Part shown: piece after piece, positions 49,453 through 57,422 of the stretch
Layout of the letters: every line of letters starts with the position of its first letter
Position numbering within the stretch: position 1 is the stretch's first letter
DNA from: Symbioplanes lichenis
GTDB lineage: Bacteria; Actinomycetota; Actinomycetes; Mycobacteriales; Micromonosporaceae
Assembly: GCF_030709675.1 (NCBI RefSeq)
Contig: NZ_JAUZQD010000013.1
Location: 225,182-289,181 of the forward strand
Length of the DNA: 64,000 nt
Direction of reading: 5' to 3'
Translations under genes and position numbers: made by a program
The notes under the pieces: generated by a model
The model's database searches: none
Told to the model about the DNA's origin: nothing
The model's input: the letters and a program-made list of their open reading frames with translations, nothing else

Positions 49453-50403
49453 TCAGTTCACCTCGCCGGCGATCATGCGGATTGTCCAGCCGGTCTCGTC
49501 GCGGACCGTGGCGACGTGGTCGCAGGCCTGATAGGTGATCCACAGGCCGCGGCCGCCGGGGGCACTGTCCTGGTGGGGGAGGAGGCCGGCGAACGGGTCC
49601 TTGGGGCCCTCGCCGGCGTCGGTCACGGCGACGAGGACGCGGTCGTCGCCGGACCAGACGCTCAGGCGGGCGGGCGGGTGCCCGTACCGGAGGGCGTTGG
49701 TGACCGTCTCACTCACCGCGACCACCAGGTCGTCGCACGCCTCGGCGGTCAGGCCGGCGGCGGCGGCCCGCACCGCCTGCCGGGCCTGCGCCGGCGTCGG
49801 GTCCGTGAGCTCGGCAAGGGGCGCCCGCTGCTGCACCGGGTCCGGCCACAGGGGGCGGTTCTCCATCAGGAAGGTACGCGGCTCGGTGTACGCCGCGCTG
49901 ATCTCGTGCCGGTCGCCGGGGAGGATGAACCGCGGGTGCGTGCGGGCCACGTCGGCGAGCACCGCGGCGGACGTGTGCCGGGTGTCATAGGCGCAGAGGG
50001 TCCACAGCGGGAAGTCGTCGAAGGCGTGGTTGATCGCCGCCTCGTAGCGGGCCCACCAGTCCCAGGTGCGGCCCAGCGCCGGCCGCGGCAGCTCGCCGGC
50101 GACGCGGACCTGCGCCGCGCCCCGGGCGACCCGATGGCCCAGCAGCTCGCGGTAGGCGCGGATCGCCCCGGCCGGGCGGGTGTAGATGGCGTCGACGGGC
50201 AGGAACAGCACGCCGGAGTCCACCGGCAGCGCGGCCCGGACCAGGGCGGCACCCTCCGCGCCGAGCGCCACGACGGCCGGCTCGCCCGCCGCGACCCCGT
50301 CGAGCAGGAAGGGGATGACGACCGACAGCAGCTCGTCGCCCGACGAGTACGGCAGGGCCTCGTGGAAGCAGCCCTGGTGACCGGTGGCGGCCCCTGATCT
50401 CAT
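49453..50403 (-). CDS. MEDS sensor fused to an RsbW-like anti-sigma kinase domain
   Basis: 316 residues, start in an ATGA overlap with the upstream gene. Residues of about 10-175 are a MEDS (DcmR-type sensory) domain (HEALPYSSGDELLSVVIPFL; DWWARYEAAINHAFDDFPLW; LCAYDTR). Residues of about 190-316 are a HATPase_c_2 domain (DDLVVAVSETVTNALRYGH with the N-box, then VLVAVTDAGEGP and GGRGLWI). Such proteins phosphorylate or bind anti-anti-sigma partners in partner switching. It is coupled to a gene encoding MEDS plus STAS, its likely partner. Confidence 0.87.
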   Translation of the reverse strand: MRSGAATGHQGCFHEALPYSSGDELLSVVIPFLLDGVAAGEPAVVALGAEGAALVRAALPVDSGVLFLPVDAIYTRPAGAIRAYRELLGHRVARGAAQVRVAGELPRPALGRTWDWWARYEAAINHAFDDFPLWTLCAYDTRHTSAAVLADVARTHPRFILPGDRHEISAAYTEPRTFLMENRPLWPDPVQQRAPLAELTDPTPAQARQAVRAAAAGLTAEACDDLVVAVSETVTNALRYGHPPARLSVWSGDDRVLVAVTDAGEGPKDPFAGLLPHQDSAPGGRGLWITYQACDHVATVRDETGWTIRMIAGEVN

Positions 50404-51188
50404 GACATGTCCTTGACGCGTACCGCGGTCAGCTCGAGCAGCTCCGCCATCCGGCGGGCGGAAGCGAAGGGGGTGCGCAGCACGGCCGTGGCGCCGAGGC
50501 CGCGGGCGTAGCGGTCGAGGCTCAGCAGCGACTGGTGGTCGATGAACGTCAGCGCCGATCCGTCGAGCCGCAGCTCGCCGCCGGCCGGCGCCAGGTCGCA
50601 CCGCTGCAGCGTGTGCTCGAACCAGGTCAGCGTGTCGGCGTCGAGCTCGCCGGCCAGCGCGGCGCCGGAGCGGTCGGGCCGGTCGGCGTAGAGCCGGAAG
50701 GGCGCCTGCGAGTCCGGATGCGCGCAGGCCAGCTCGGTGGTCACGTCGGCGCCCAGCTCACCCCGGTCGAAGGCGCACATCGCGGTGAACGGGTGGTCTC
50801 GCATGTAGCGGTCGACCAGGAACTCGTAGCGGGCGAACGCCTCCAGCTGGGCCGGGGTGCGAACCAGCGCCGTGGCGTCGGCCGCCACGCACAGGCCCGT
50901 GTAGCCCTCGGCCCGGGCCCGGTCGGTCGCCTCGGCGTAGGCCGCCAGCCCGGCCTCCGGATCGATCACCGACCCGGCCGGGTAGTGCGCGGCGACGGCG
51001 AGGACCTCGGGCGTGAACTCCCACCCCTGCGGCTTGCCGTTCCCGACGTACCAGGTCTGCTGCCCGGCCGCGTGCCCGGCGGCCAGGAAGGCCCGCGCGG
51101 CCGTGTCGAAATCCGCCGGATCGTCGTAGGTCAGGCAGGTATGTCCGAGCGTGGCGTCGCGCCGCGCGGTGGTCCCGTTCCCTGCCAT
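50400..51188 (-). CDS. MEDS sensor fused to a STAS anti-anti-sigma domain
   Basis: 262 residues. A MEDS domain (about 12-165, HTCLTYDDPADFDTAARAFL; YEFLVDRYMRDHPFTAMCAF) is followed by a STAS-like domain (about 170-262, LRLDGSALTFIDHQSLLSLD). There an Asp-His replaces the usual phospho-acceptor Asp-Ser, since the motif reads TFIDHQSLLSL. If the Ser is shifted or absent, regulation may be by binding rather than phosphorylation. It is the first gene of a two-gene unit with the MEDS-HATPase protein. Confidence 0.85.
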   Translation of the reverse strand: MAGNGTTARRDATLGHTCLTYDDPADFDTAARAFLAAGHAAGQQTWYVGNGKPQGWEFTPEVLAVAAHYPAGSVIDPEAGLAAYAEATDRARAEGYTGLCVAADATALVRTPAQLEAFARYEFLVDRYMRDHPFTAMCAFDRGELGADVTTELACAHPDSQAPFRLYADRPDRSGAALAGELDADTLTWFEHTLQRCDLAPAGGELRLDGSALTFIDHQSLLSLDRYARGLGATAVLRTPFASARRMAELLELTAVRVKDMS

Positions 51189-51256
51189 AACGCCACTCTA
51201 CGCCGGGACGACCGGAGGCCCGGGCCCGCTCGTGCGGCGGACCCGGGCCGGCCGGG

Positions 51257-52258
51257 TCAGCTCGCGCTGCAGGACACCGACGGCCAGGTGGTGCTGCCGT
51301 TCTTCATGATGGTGACACCGAAGTTGTTGCCGTTGCCGTTCGGCCGGGCAGTCATGATCTGTCCGCTGGAGTCCCAGCTGGCGGTCGTGTTCCAGGTGGC
51401 GCTGATCTTCTGGGGGGACGGGACGTTCATCGTCACGGTCCAGGTGTTCGAGCCGCTGACGGCGACGTTGAGGTTGTAGCGGTCGCTCCAGTTCTCGCCC
51501 GCCGACAGGGTCGCGGTGCAGCCACCGGGGCTGGGCGTCGTGGGGTCGGTGGGGGTGGTGCCGCCGCCGGAGCCCTCGCTGACGGTGATGCTGGAGCTGG
51601 CGTTGCTCTGGTAGCCCTCGGTGGCCATGATCTGGTAATCGTGCGTGCCCAGCGTCAGGCCGGAGCGGGCCCACGCGCTGAAGTGGTTGGCCGTCGTGAT
51701 GGTGCCGCTGGTGCGGTGGTTCCGGCGCACGCTCCAGTACTGGTAGAACGTCGCGGTGCCGATGATCGACGGCTGGTTGACCCGCTGGGTGCGGTAGAGG
51801 TCGTAGGTGCTGCCGTCGGTGGTGACGGACCCCAGTGACGTCGTGCCGGAGCTCGGGTTGTAGCTCCCGAAGTCCTCGACGACGTAGTACTCGATGAGCG
51901 GGTTGGTCGTCCAGCCGTAGAGGGCGAGGTAGCCGTTGCCGTTCGGGTTGAAGCTGCCCGAGTAGTTGACGGTGTGGGCCGAGCCGGGCTTCCAGCCCTT
52001 GCCGCCGACGAAGTTGTTGATGCCGCTCATCTGGACGCTGTAGCTGCCCCCGGCGCCGAGCCGCATCGTGACGTTGCCGGAGTCCTTCCAGTACGAGAAG
52101 AAGTAGCCGTTGTGGTAGCCGGTCAGGTTCGAGGTGAGCGTCCGGTCGGCCTCGGCCTGCGCGGTGCCGGCCCAGGCGATCGAGGCCGCCGCGAGCACGG
52201 CGGTGGCGAGACCGGCGACGAGCGCGCGGAGGCGGCCGCGCGGGGGGACATGGGACAT
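51257..52258 (-). CDS. Secreted GH11 endo-xylanase with CBM2
   Basis: 333 residues from the ATG following GAGGAG. The signal peptide is LRALVAGLATAVLAAASIAW. The GH11 jelly roll (about 38-228) begins TSNLTGYHNGYFFSYWKDSG, with nucleophile Glu123 (NPLIEYYVVE) and acid/base Glu214 (MATEGYQS). A Gly/Thr/Pro linker joins a CBM2 (about 247-330, WTVTMNVPSPQKISATWNTT). It cleaves xylan backbones and is more selective for unsubstituted xylan than GH10. It is divergent from a sugar ABC operon, and the 232-base gap holds three operator-like dyads. Confidence 0.94.
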   Translation of the reverse strand: MSHVPPRGRLRALVAGLATAVLAAASIAWAGTAQAEADRTLTSNLTGYHNGYFFSYWKDSGNVTMRLGAGGSYSVQMSGINNFVGGKGWKPGSAHTVNYSGSFNPNGNGYLALYGWTTNPLIEYYVVEDFGSYNPSSGTTSLGSVTTDGSTYDLYRTQRVNQPSIIGTATFYQYWSVRRNHRTSGTITTANHFSAWARSGLTLGTHDYQIMATEGYQSNASSSITVSEGSGGGTTPTDPTTPSPGGCTATLSAGENWSDRYNLNVAVSGSNTWTVTMNVPSPQKISATWNTTASWDSSGQIMTARPNGNGNNFGVTIMKNGSTTWPSVSCSAS

Positions 52259-52328
52259 GTGCTTGCTCCTCAAGGACGGGGGAGACGGGCAACACGTTGA
52301 TGCTTGTCGATTGAATATGGCCGCGGCC

Positions 52329-52363
52329 GGAACTTGTTGTCAACAACTTCCGGTAACTTTCGG
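52329..52363. promoter_or_regulatory. Long dyad and CCGGTAA-C-TTTCGG element near the GH11 gene
   Basis: GGAACTTGTTG-T-CAACAACTTCC (52329-52351) is an 11-base-arm dyad with one mismatch. It is followed at once by CCGGTAACTTTCGG (52350-52363), a near-copy of 40125 and 62567. The site is about 70 bases upstream of the GH11 start. It is well placed to repress this promoter and perhaps the divergent ABC operon. Confidence 0.55.
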
Positions 52364-52445
52364 GGCCCCTGAGCCCGCTCTTGGTCGGATGACGAAGATC
52401 AATATGTTGACATTGACTGGTCTGACTTCTTAATTTGAGCATCAC

Positions 52446-52472
52446 ATTCCGGAATCACTCTGAAAGTTTCGG
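52446..52472. promoter_or_regulatory. ATTCCGGAAT palindrome and CTGAAA-G-TTTCGG upstream of the sugar ABC operon
   Basis: ATTCCGGAAT (52446-52455) is a perfect 10-base palindrome, identical to 62564-62573. CTGAAAGTTTCGG (52460-52472) is a GAAA-N-TTTC dyad. Both lie within 45 bases of the binding-protein start. The repeated sites suggest a common regulator of xylan-related genes. Confidence 0.5.
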
Positions 52473-52490
52473 GCGGAAGGTGGGCGCTCC

Positions 52491-53771
52491 ATGGCACTCA
52501 GGAAGGCCTCGGCCCTGGCCGTCGCGGTGGTGGTGGGCGCGCTCGGGGTCACCGCCTGCGGAAGTGACGACGGCGGCTCCGGCGGCAGCGTCACGATGCA
52601 GCTGTGGCAGAACTCCACGACCGGGCCCGGCAAGGCGTTCTGGGACAAGGCGGCCGCCGACTACCACGCGGCTCACCCGGACGTCACGATCAAGGTGCAG
52701 ACCGTGCAGAACGAGGACCTGGACGGCAAGCTCCAGACCGCTCTGAACTCCGGCTCGGCCCCCGATCTCTTCCTGCAGCGCGGCGGCGGCAAGATGGCCG
52801 CGATGGTCGAGGCCGGCCAGCTCAAGGACATCACCGGCGACATCACCGCGGAGAGCAAGCAGGCGGTGGGGCCGGCCGCGCTGAAGACGGGGGAGGTCGA
52901 CGGCAAGGCGTACGCCGTTCCCGTCTCCATCCTGCCCGGCGGCTTCTGGTACTCCAAGGACCTGTTCCGGCAGGCCGGCGTCACGGCGACACCGGCGACC
53001 CTGGAGGAGCTCACCGGCGCGGCGGCGAAGCTCAAGGCCGCCGGCACGCCCATCGCGCTCGGCGCCAAGGACGCGTGGCCCGCCGCGCACTGGTTCTACT
53101 TCCTCGCCCTGCGCGCGTGCAGCCAGGCCGCCCTCGACGCCGCGGCGGAGAGCAAGAGCTTCGACGATCCGTGCTGGACGAAGGCCGGCACGGACCTGCA
53201 GACCTTCGCCGCCGGCCGGCCCTTCAACAACGGCTTCCTGACCACGTCGGCGCAGCAGGGCGCGGGCAGTTCCGCCGGTCTGCTGGCTAACCACAAGGCC
53301 GGCATGGAGCTGATGGGCTCCTGGGACCCGGGCGTCATCGCCTCCCTGACCAAGGACACCAAGCCCCTGCCCGACCTGGGCTTCTTCCCGTTCCCCGCGG
53401 TGCCCGGCGGGCAGGGAGACCCGGCCGCCGTCATGGGCGGGTCGGACGGCTACTCCTGCGCGGAGAGCGCGCCCGACGAGTGCGCGGACTTCCTCAACTA
53501 CCTGCTGACCGAGGACGTGCAGAAGGCGTACTACAAGGCCTACAACTCGCTGCCGGTCAACAAGGCCGCGCAGAGCGCCGTCACCGAGGACTACCTCAAG
53601 GCGGTGCTGGACGCCTACAACAAGGCACCGTACGTGTCCCAGTGGCTCGACACGGTGTACGGCCAGAACGTGGGCAACGCGCTGAACGTCGGCGTCGTCA
53701 ATCTGCTCGCCGGCAAGGGCGACGTCGCGGGGATCATCAAGGCCGTGAACGACGCCGCCAAGAAGGGCTGA
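52491..53771 (+). CDS. Sugar ABC transporter substrate-binding lipoprotein
   Basis: 426 residues. The lipoprotein signal ends in ALGVTACGS (lipobox Cys). The mature part is a family 1 extracellular solute-binding protein (TMQLWQNSTTGPGKAFWDKA; NSGSAPDLFLQRGGGKMAAM; FWYSKDLFRQAGV). The order SBP-permease-permease without an ATPase matches actinobacterial BxlEFG or CebEFG importers, which share the MsiK ATPase encoded elsewhere. Neighbouring xylanases and dyads suggest xylo-oligosaccharides as substrate. That is inference. Confidence 0.9.
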   Translation: MALRKASALAVAVVVGALGVTACGSDDGGSGGSVTMQLWQNSTTGPGKAFWDKAAADYHAAHPDVTIKVQTVQNEDLDGKLQTALNSGSAPDLFLQRGGGKMAAMVEAGQLKDITGDITAESKQAVGPAALKTGEVDGKAYAVPVSILPGGFWYSKDLFRQAGVTATPATLEELTGAAAKLKAAGTPIALGAKDAWPAAHWFYFLALRACSQAALDAAAESKSFDDPCWTKAGTDLQTFAAGRPFNNGFLTTSAQQGAGSSAGLLANHKAGMELMGSWDPGVIASLTKDTKPLPDLGFFPFPAVPGGQGDPAAVMGGSDGYSCAESAPDECADFLNYLLTEDVQKAYYKAYNSLPVNKAAQSAVTEDYLKAVLDAYNKAPYVSQWLDTVYGQNVGNALNVGVVNLLAGKGDVAGIIKAVNDAAKKG

Positions 53772-53775
53772 CCGG

Positions 53776-54762
53776 GTGGCGATCACCGCGGACGCCCCCG
53801 AGAGCCGGGTGCGGGGCGGCGGGGTACGCCCGTCGCCTCCCGTCCGTCCCCGCCGGCGCGGCATCGGGTGGGCCCAGCGGCTCGAGATCGTCGTGCTGGC
53901 CGGCCCGGCGATCCTGATCTTCCTCGCCTTCGTCATCCTGCCGGTGCTCATGGCCGCCTACTACGGCTTCTACCGGTGGAAGGGCTTCGGCGTACCGACC
54001 GACTTCGTCGGGCTCGACAACTACCGGACGATCCTGCGGGACGGCTCGTTCCGGGCGGCGCTGGGGCACAACGGCCTGGTCGTCGTGCTGTCGCTGGTCC
54101 TGCAGGGCCCGATCGGGCTCGCCCTGGCCCTGCTGCTCAACCGCAAGCTGCGGGGACAGTCGCTGATCCGGGTGCTGATCTTCGTCCCGTACGTGATCGC
54201 GGAGGTCATCGCGGGGACGGGCTGGAGCCTCCTGCTGCAGAGCGACGGCGCGGTCAACGGCATCCTGCGGTCGGCCGGTCTGGGCGGGCTGGCCCAGGAC
54301 TGGCTGGCGAACCCGGCACTCGCGCTCGGGACCCTGATGGCCATCCTGACCTGGAAGTACATCGGCTTCGCGGTGATCCTCTTCCTGGCCGGGCTGCAGA
54401 ACATCCCGGAGGAGCTGACCGAGGCGGCCGCGATGGACGGGGCGAGCTGGTGGCAGACCCAGCGCTCGATCACGCTCCCGCTGCTCGGGCCCACCATCCG
54501 GATCTGGGGCTTCCTGTCGATCATCGGGGCCCTGCAGCTCTTCGACCTGGTCTACATCATCTGGGGCCAGTACGTCGCGGCGACCGCCGGCACCTCCACC
54601 ATGGCGACCTACATGGTCACCGAGGGCCGCAACGCGGGCAACTTCGGCTACGGCAACGCGGTGGCGGTCGTCCTCTTCCTCGTCTCCATGCTCATCGCGC
54701 TCGTCTATCAGCGCTTCGTCCTGCGCCGGGACACCGAGGGCGCACTCACCGGAGGGCAGTAG
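53776..54762 (+). CDS. Sugar ABC transporter permease (MalF-like)
   Basis: 328 residues from a GTG 4 bases after the binding-protein stop. There are about six membrane segments (VVLAGPAILIFLAFVILPVL first). The EAA loop is EELTEAAAMDGASWWQTQRS, followed by ITLPLLGPTIRI, where the shared ATPase docks. It pairs with the next permease 3 bases downstream. The N-terminal 35 residues are Pro/Arg-rich and cytosolic. Confidence 0.92.
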   Translation: MAITADAPESRVRGGGVRPSPPVRPRRRGIGWAQRLEIVVLAGPAILIFLAFVILPVLMAAYYGFYRWKGFGVPTDFVGLDNYRTILRDGSFRAALGHNGLVVVLSLVLQGPIGLALALLLNRKLRGQSLIRVLIFVPYVIAEVIAGTGWSLLLQSDGAVNGILRSAGLGGLAQDWLANPALALGTLMAILTWKYIGFAVILFLAGLQNIPEELTEAAAMDGASWWQTQRSITLPLLGPTIRIWGFLSIIGALQLFDLVYIIWGQYVAATAGTSTMATYMVTEGRNAGNFGYGNAVAVVLFLVSMLIALVYQRFVLRRDTEGALTGGQ

Positions 54763-54765
54763 GAC

Positions 54766-55596
54766 ATGGCCGGTACCGCCCGGGACCGCGGCAACCCGCT
54801 GATCTATGTCGTGGTGCTGCTGCTGATCGGGGTCATGCTGGGGCCCGTCGCCTACATCATCGTCGGCGGCTTCCGGACCAACTCGCAGATCACCGTCGAC
54901 CCGGCCGGACTGCCCGACCCGTGGCAGTTCGGCAACTACACCAGCGTGCTGACCAGCGACACCTTCTGGCGGCAGGTGGGCAACTCGGCGCTCGTGGCCG
55001 GCGCCACCACCGCCGGGGTCGTCGTGCTGGGCGTCATGGCGAGCTATGTCCTGGCCCGCTACCGCTTCCGCGGGCGCGGTGTCCTGTACGCGCTCTTCGC
55101 CGCGGGCCTGATGTTCCCGGTCACGGTCGCCATCACGCCGCTCTTCATCCTGATCAAGAATCTCGGGCTGGTGAACACGCTGCCGGGGGTCATCCTGCCG
55201 CAGATCGCCTTCGCGCTGCCCACGACGGTCATCATCCTGGTGCCCTTCCTGCGCGCCATCCCCAAGGACATCGAGGAGGCCGCGGCGATCGACCGGTGCA
55301 GCCGGCTCGGCTTCTTCTGGCGGATGGTGCTGCCGCTGTCGGTGCCGGGGCTGATCACCGTCGGCATCCTGGCGTTCGTCAACAGCTGGAACAGCTATCT
55401 GCTGCCGCTGTTCCTGCTCAACGACGAGGACACTTTCACGCTGCCCCTGGGCGTGCAGGCCTTCTCGTCGGCGTACTCGGTCGACACGGCGAAGGTGCTC
55501 GCCTTCACCTCGTTGTCGATGATCCCGGCCCTCGTCTTCTTCAGCCTCTTCGAGCGCCGCATCGTGGGCGGGCTCACCGGCGCCGTCAAAGGTTGA
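54766..55596 (+). CDS. Sugar ABC transporter permease (MalG-like)
   Basis: 276 residues, ATG 3 bases after the first permease stop. It has six membrane segments (LIYVVVLLLIGVMLGPVAYI first) and the EAA motif DIEEAAAIDRCSRLGFFWRM, followed by VLPLSVPGL. It completes the membrane part of the importer. No glycosidase gene follows in the operon, unlike bxl loci with a downstream beta-xylosidase. Instead a kinase remnant lies immediately after the stop. Confidence 0.92.
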   Translation: MAGTARDRGNPLIYVVVLLLIGVMLGPVAYIIVGGFRTNSQITVDPAGLPDPWQFGNYTSVLTSDTFWRQVGNSALVAGATTAGVVVLGVMASYVLARYRFRGRGVLYALFAAGLMFPVTVAITPLFILIKNLGLVNTLPGVILPQIAFALPTTVIILVPFLRAIPKDIEEAAAIDRCSRLGFFWRMVLPLSVPGLITVGILAFVNSWNSYLLPLFLLNDEDTFTLPLGVQAFSSAYSVDTAKVLAFTSLSMIPALVFFSLFERRIVGGLTGAVKG

Positions 55597-55599
55597 TCG

Positions 55600-55945
55600 A
55601 TCCCGCCGGTTTCCCGCCCCCGGCGCCTTCGGCATCTCCGCCGCCGTCGGCGCGGACGACGACGATGACGGCCGGCTGCTCGGCACCTCCGCCTACCTCG
55701 CGCCGGAGCGCATCGCGGGCGGACCGGTGCGGGCCGCCGCCGATGTGTACGCCCTCGGCCTCCTGCTGTACCTGGCGCTGTGCGGCCGGATGCCGTGGCA
55801 CGCCTCGACCGTCACGCAGATGGTGCGGGCGCACGTCTGCACCAGCCCGTCGCCGATGCCGGTCGTCCTGGGCCTGCCGCCCTCGGTCGCCCGGCCGGAG
55901 AAGAAGCCGGCCCTGCCCGGCCGGGCGGGGCCGGAGGCGCCCTGA
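55600..55945 (+). pseudogene. Remnant of a serine/threonine protein kinase
   Basis: A single frame from just after the permease stop encodes the activation segment and lower lobe of a Pkn-type kinase: AFGISAAVGADDDDDGRLLG, GTSAYLAPERIAGGPVRAAA and DVYALGLLLYLALCGRMPWH. The glycine loop, ATP-binding Lys and HRD loop are missing, and the DFG motif reads AFG. The frame ends after a short Pro-rich tail without a membrane segment. It is an N-terminally truncated remnant, with no start or ribosome site of its own. Confidence 0.75.
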
Positions 55946-56027
55946 GGCCGGACGGCCCGAATAGCGCCGAAAAAGGCGCGCCGAAAAGTGTTACATCAAC
56001 CGAATACAATGACGAGCTTGAATGCGT

Positions 56028-56039
56028 GGGAGCGCTCCC
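56028..56039. promoter_or_regulatory. CebR-type operator upstream of the esterase gene
   Basis: GGGAGCGCTCCC is a perfect 12-base palindrome, extended as TGGGAGCGCTCCCG. It matches the well-known actinobacterial LacI-family operator TGGGAGCGCTCCCA bound by CebR at cellulase and cellobiose genes. It lies 49 bases upstream of the esterase ATG and probably controls this gene and the GH62 after it. Confidence 0.8.
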
Positions 56040-56087
56040 GTAATCTCCCGGAAATAGCGGGGAACCGCCGATCCGAGGGAGATCACC

Positions 56088-57395
56088 ATGCCGCGCCCCT
56101 GGCGTCCGATCCACCTGCTGCTCGTCATCGGACTGGTCCTCGCCGCCGCGGGAACGGCCTTCGCGGGAACGGCCGCCGCGGGAACGGCCTTCGCCGGAAG
56201 CGCCACCGCGGCGGGGACGAGCGGCTGCGGCCAGGCACCGACGCTGCGCAACGGCACCTACACGATCCAGAGCGGCGGGCAGACCCGCAGCTACATCCTG
56301 CGCATCCCGGACAACTACCAGCCCACCCTGCGGTACCGGCTCTTCGTCGGACTGCACTGGCTCAACGGCTCCGCGGCCGCCGTGGCCGACGGCGGGGGAG
56401 CGGCCGGCGCCGGCTGGGCGTTCTACGGCCAGCAGCGCATGTCGGGCAACGGCGCCATCTTCATCGCCCCGCAGGGCCTCGACGCCGGCTGGGCCAACAC
56501 CGGCGGGCGCGATGTCACGCTGGTCGACGACATCCTGCGTACGGTCGAAGGCGCCCTGTGCGTCGACACCACCCAGCGCTTCGCCCTCGGCTGGAGCTAC
56601 GGCGGCTCCATGAGCTACGCGCTGGCCTGTGCCCGGCCCACCGTCTTCCGGGCTGTGGCCGTCTACTCCGGCGCGAACCTCAGCGGCTGCGCCGGGGGCA
56701 GCCAGCCGGTTGCCTACTTCGGCATCCACGGCACCTACGACAGCGTGCTGAACATCTCGCTGGGCCGCTCCATCCGGGACACCTTCGTGCGGGCGAACGG
56801 ATGCACCGCGCAGAACCCGCCCGAACCGGCGCGCGGCAGCGGGCGGCACATCACCACGGCGTACGCGGGGTGCCGGGCCGGATATCCGGTGCAGTGGGCG
56901 GCGTTCGACGGTGACCACACGCCCGAGCCGGTCGACGGCGGGTCCCCGAACACGGCCTCGACGTGGACCACCGGCGAGGTGTGGCGCTTCCTGACCCAGT
57001 TCGGCCCGGCCACGTCACCGGCCGGCGACCCGTCCACGCCGCCCTCCGGCTCGCCCTCCACGCCGCCCGCCCCGGGCGCGGCCTGCCGGGTCACCGCCAC
57101 CATGAACGCCTGGAACACCGGGCCCACCACCAGCCTGACCGTCACGAACACCGGCTCGGCCGCGATCAGCGGCTGGGCGCTCGGCTTCGCGCTGCCCGCC
57201 GGCCAGAGCATCGTCTCCGGCTGGAACGCCACCTACTCGCCGGCCGCCGGCCAGGTGACCGCCCGCAACGCCGGCTACAACGGCGACCTGGCGCCCGGTG
57301 CCTCCGTGAGCATCGGCTTCCAGGCGACCCACACCGGGGCGGCCGGCGCTCCGGACGCGTACACCCTGAACGGCACCTCCTGCACCACCGCCTGA
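56088..57395 (+). CDS. Secreted CE1-type carbohydrate esterase with CBM2
   Basis: 435 residues from an ATG with GAGGGAGA. The signal region includes a repeated AGTAFAG/AGTAAAG stretch encoded by near-identical 15-base units. The esterase (about 45-310) is of the polyhydroxybutyrate-depolymerase/feruloyl-esterase type, with nucleophile Ser in GWSYGGSMS, Asp in GIHGTYDSVLN and His in DGDHTPEP. After a Pro/Ser/Thr linker comes a CBM2 (about 335-435, TATMNAWNTGPTTSLTVTNT; SGWALGFALP). It should remove acetyl or feruloyl groups from xylan and thus open the chain to xylanases. The GH62 gene follows after 27 bases. Confidence 0.88.
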   Translation: MPRPWRPIHLLLVIGLVLAAAGTAFAGTAAAGTAFAGSATAAGTSGCGQAPTLRNGTYTIQSGGQTRSYILRIPDNYQPTLRYRLFVGLHWLNGSAAAVADGGGAAGAGWAFYGQQRMSGNGAIFIAPQGLDAGWANTGGRDVTLVDDILRTVEGALCVDTTQRFALGWSYGGSMSYALACARPTVFRAVAVYSGANLSGCAGGSQPVAYFGIHGTYDSVLNISLGRSIRDTFVRANGCTAQNPPEPARGSGRHITTAYAGCRAGYPVQWAAFDGDHTPEPVDGGSPNTASTWTTGEVWRFLTQFGPATSPAGDPSTPPSGSPSTPPAPGAACRVTATMNAWNTGPTTSLTVTNTGSAAISGWALGFALPAGQSIVSGWNATYSPAAGQVTARNAGYNGDLAPGASVSIGFQATHTGAAGAPDAYTLNGTSCTTA

Positions 57396-57422
57396 CGTCC
57401 GCCCTTCCCCCAGGAGACCCCC

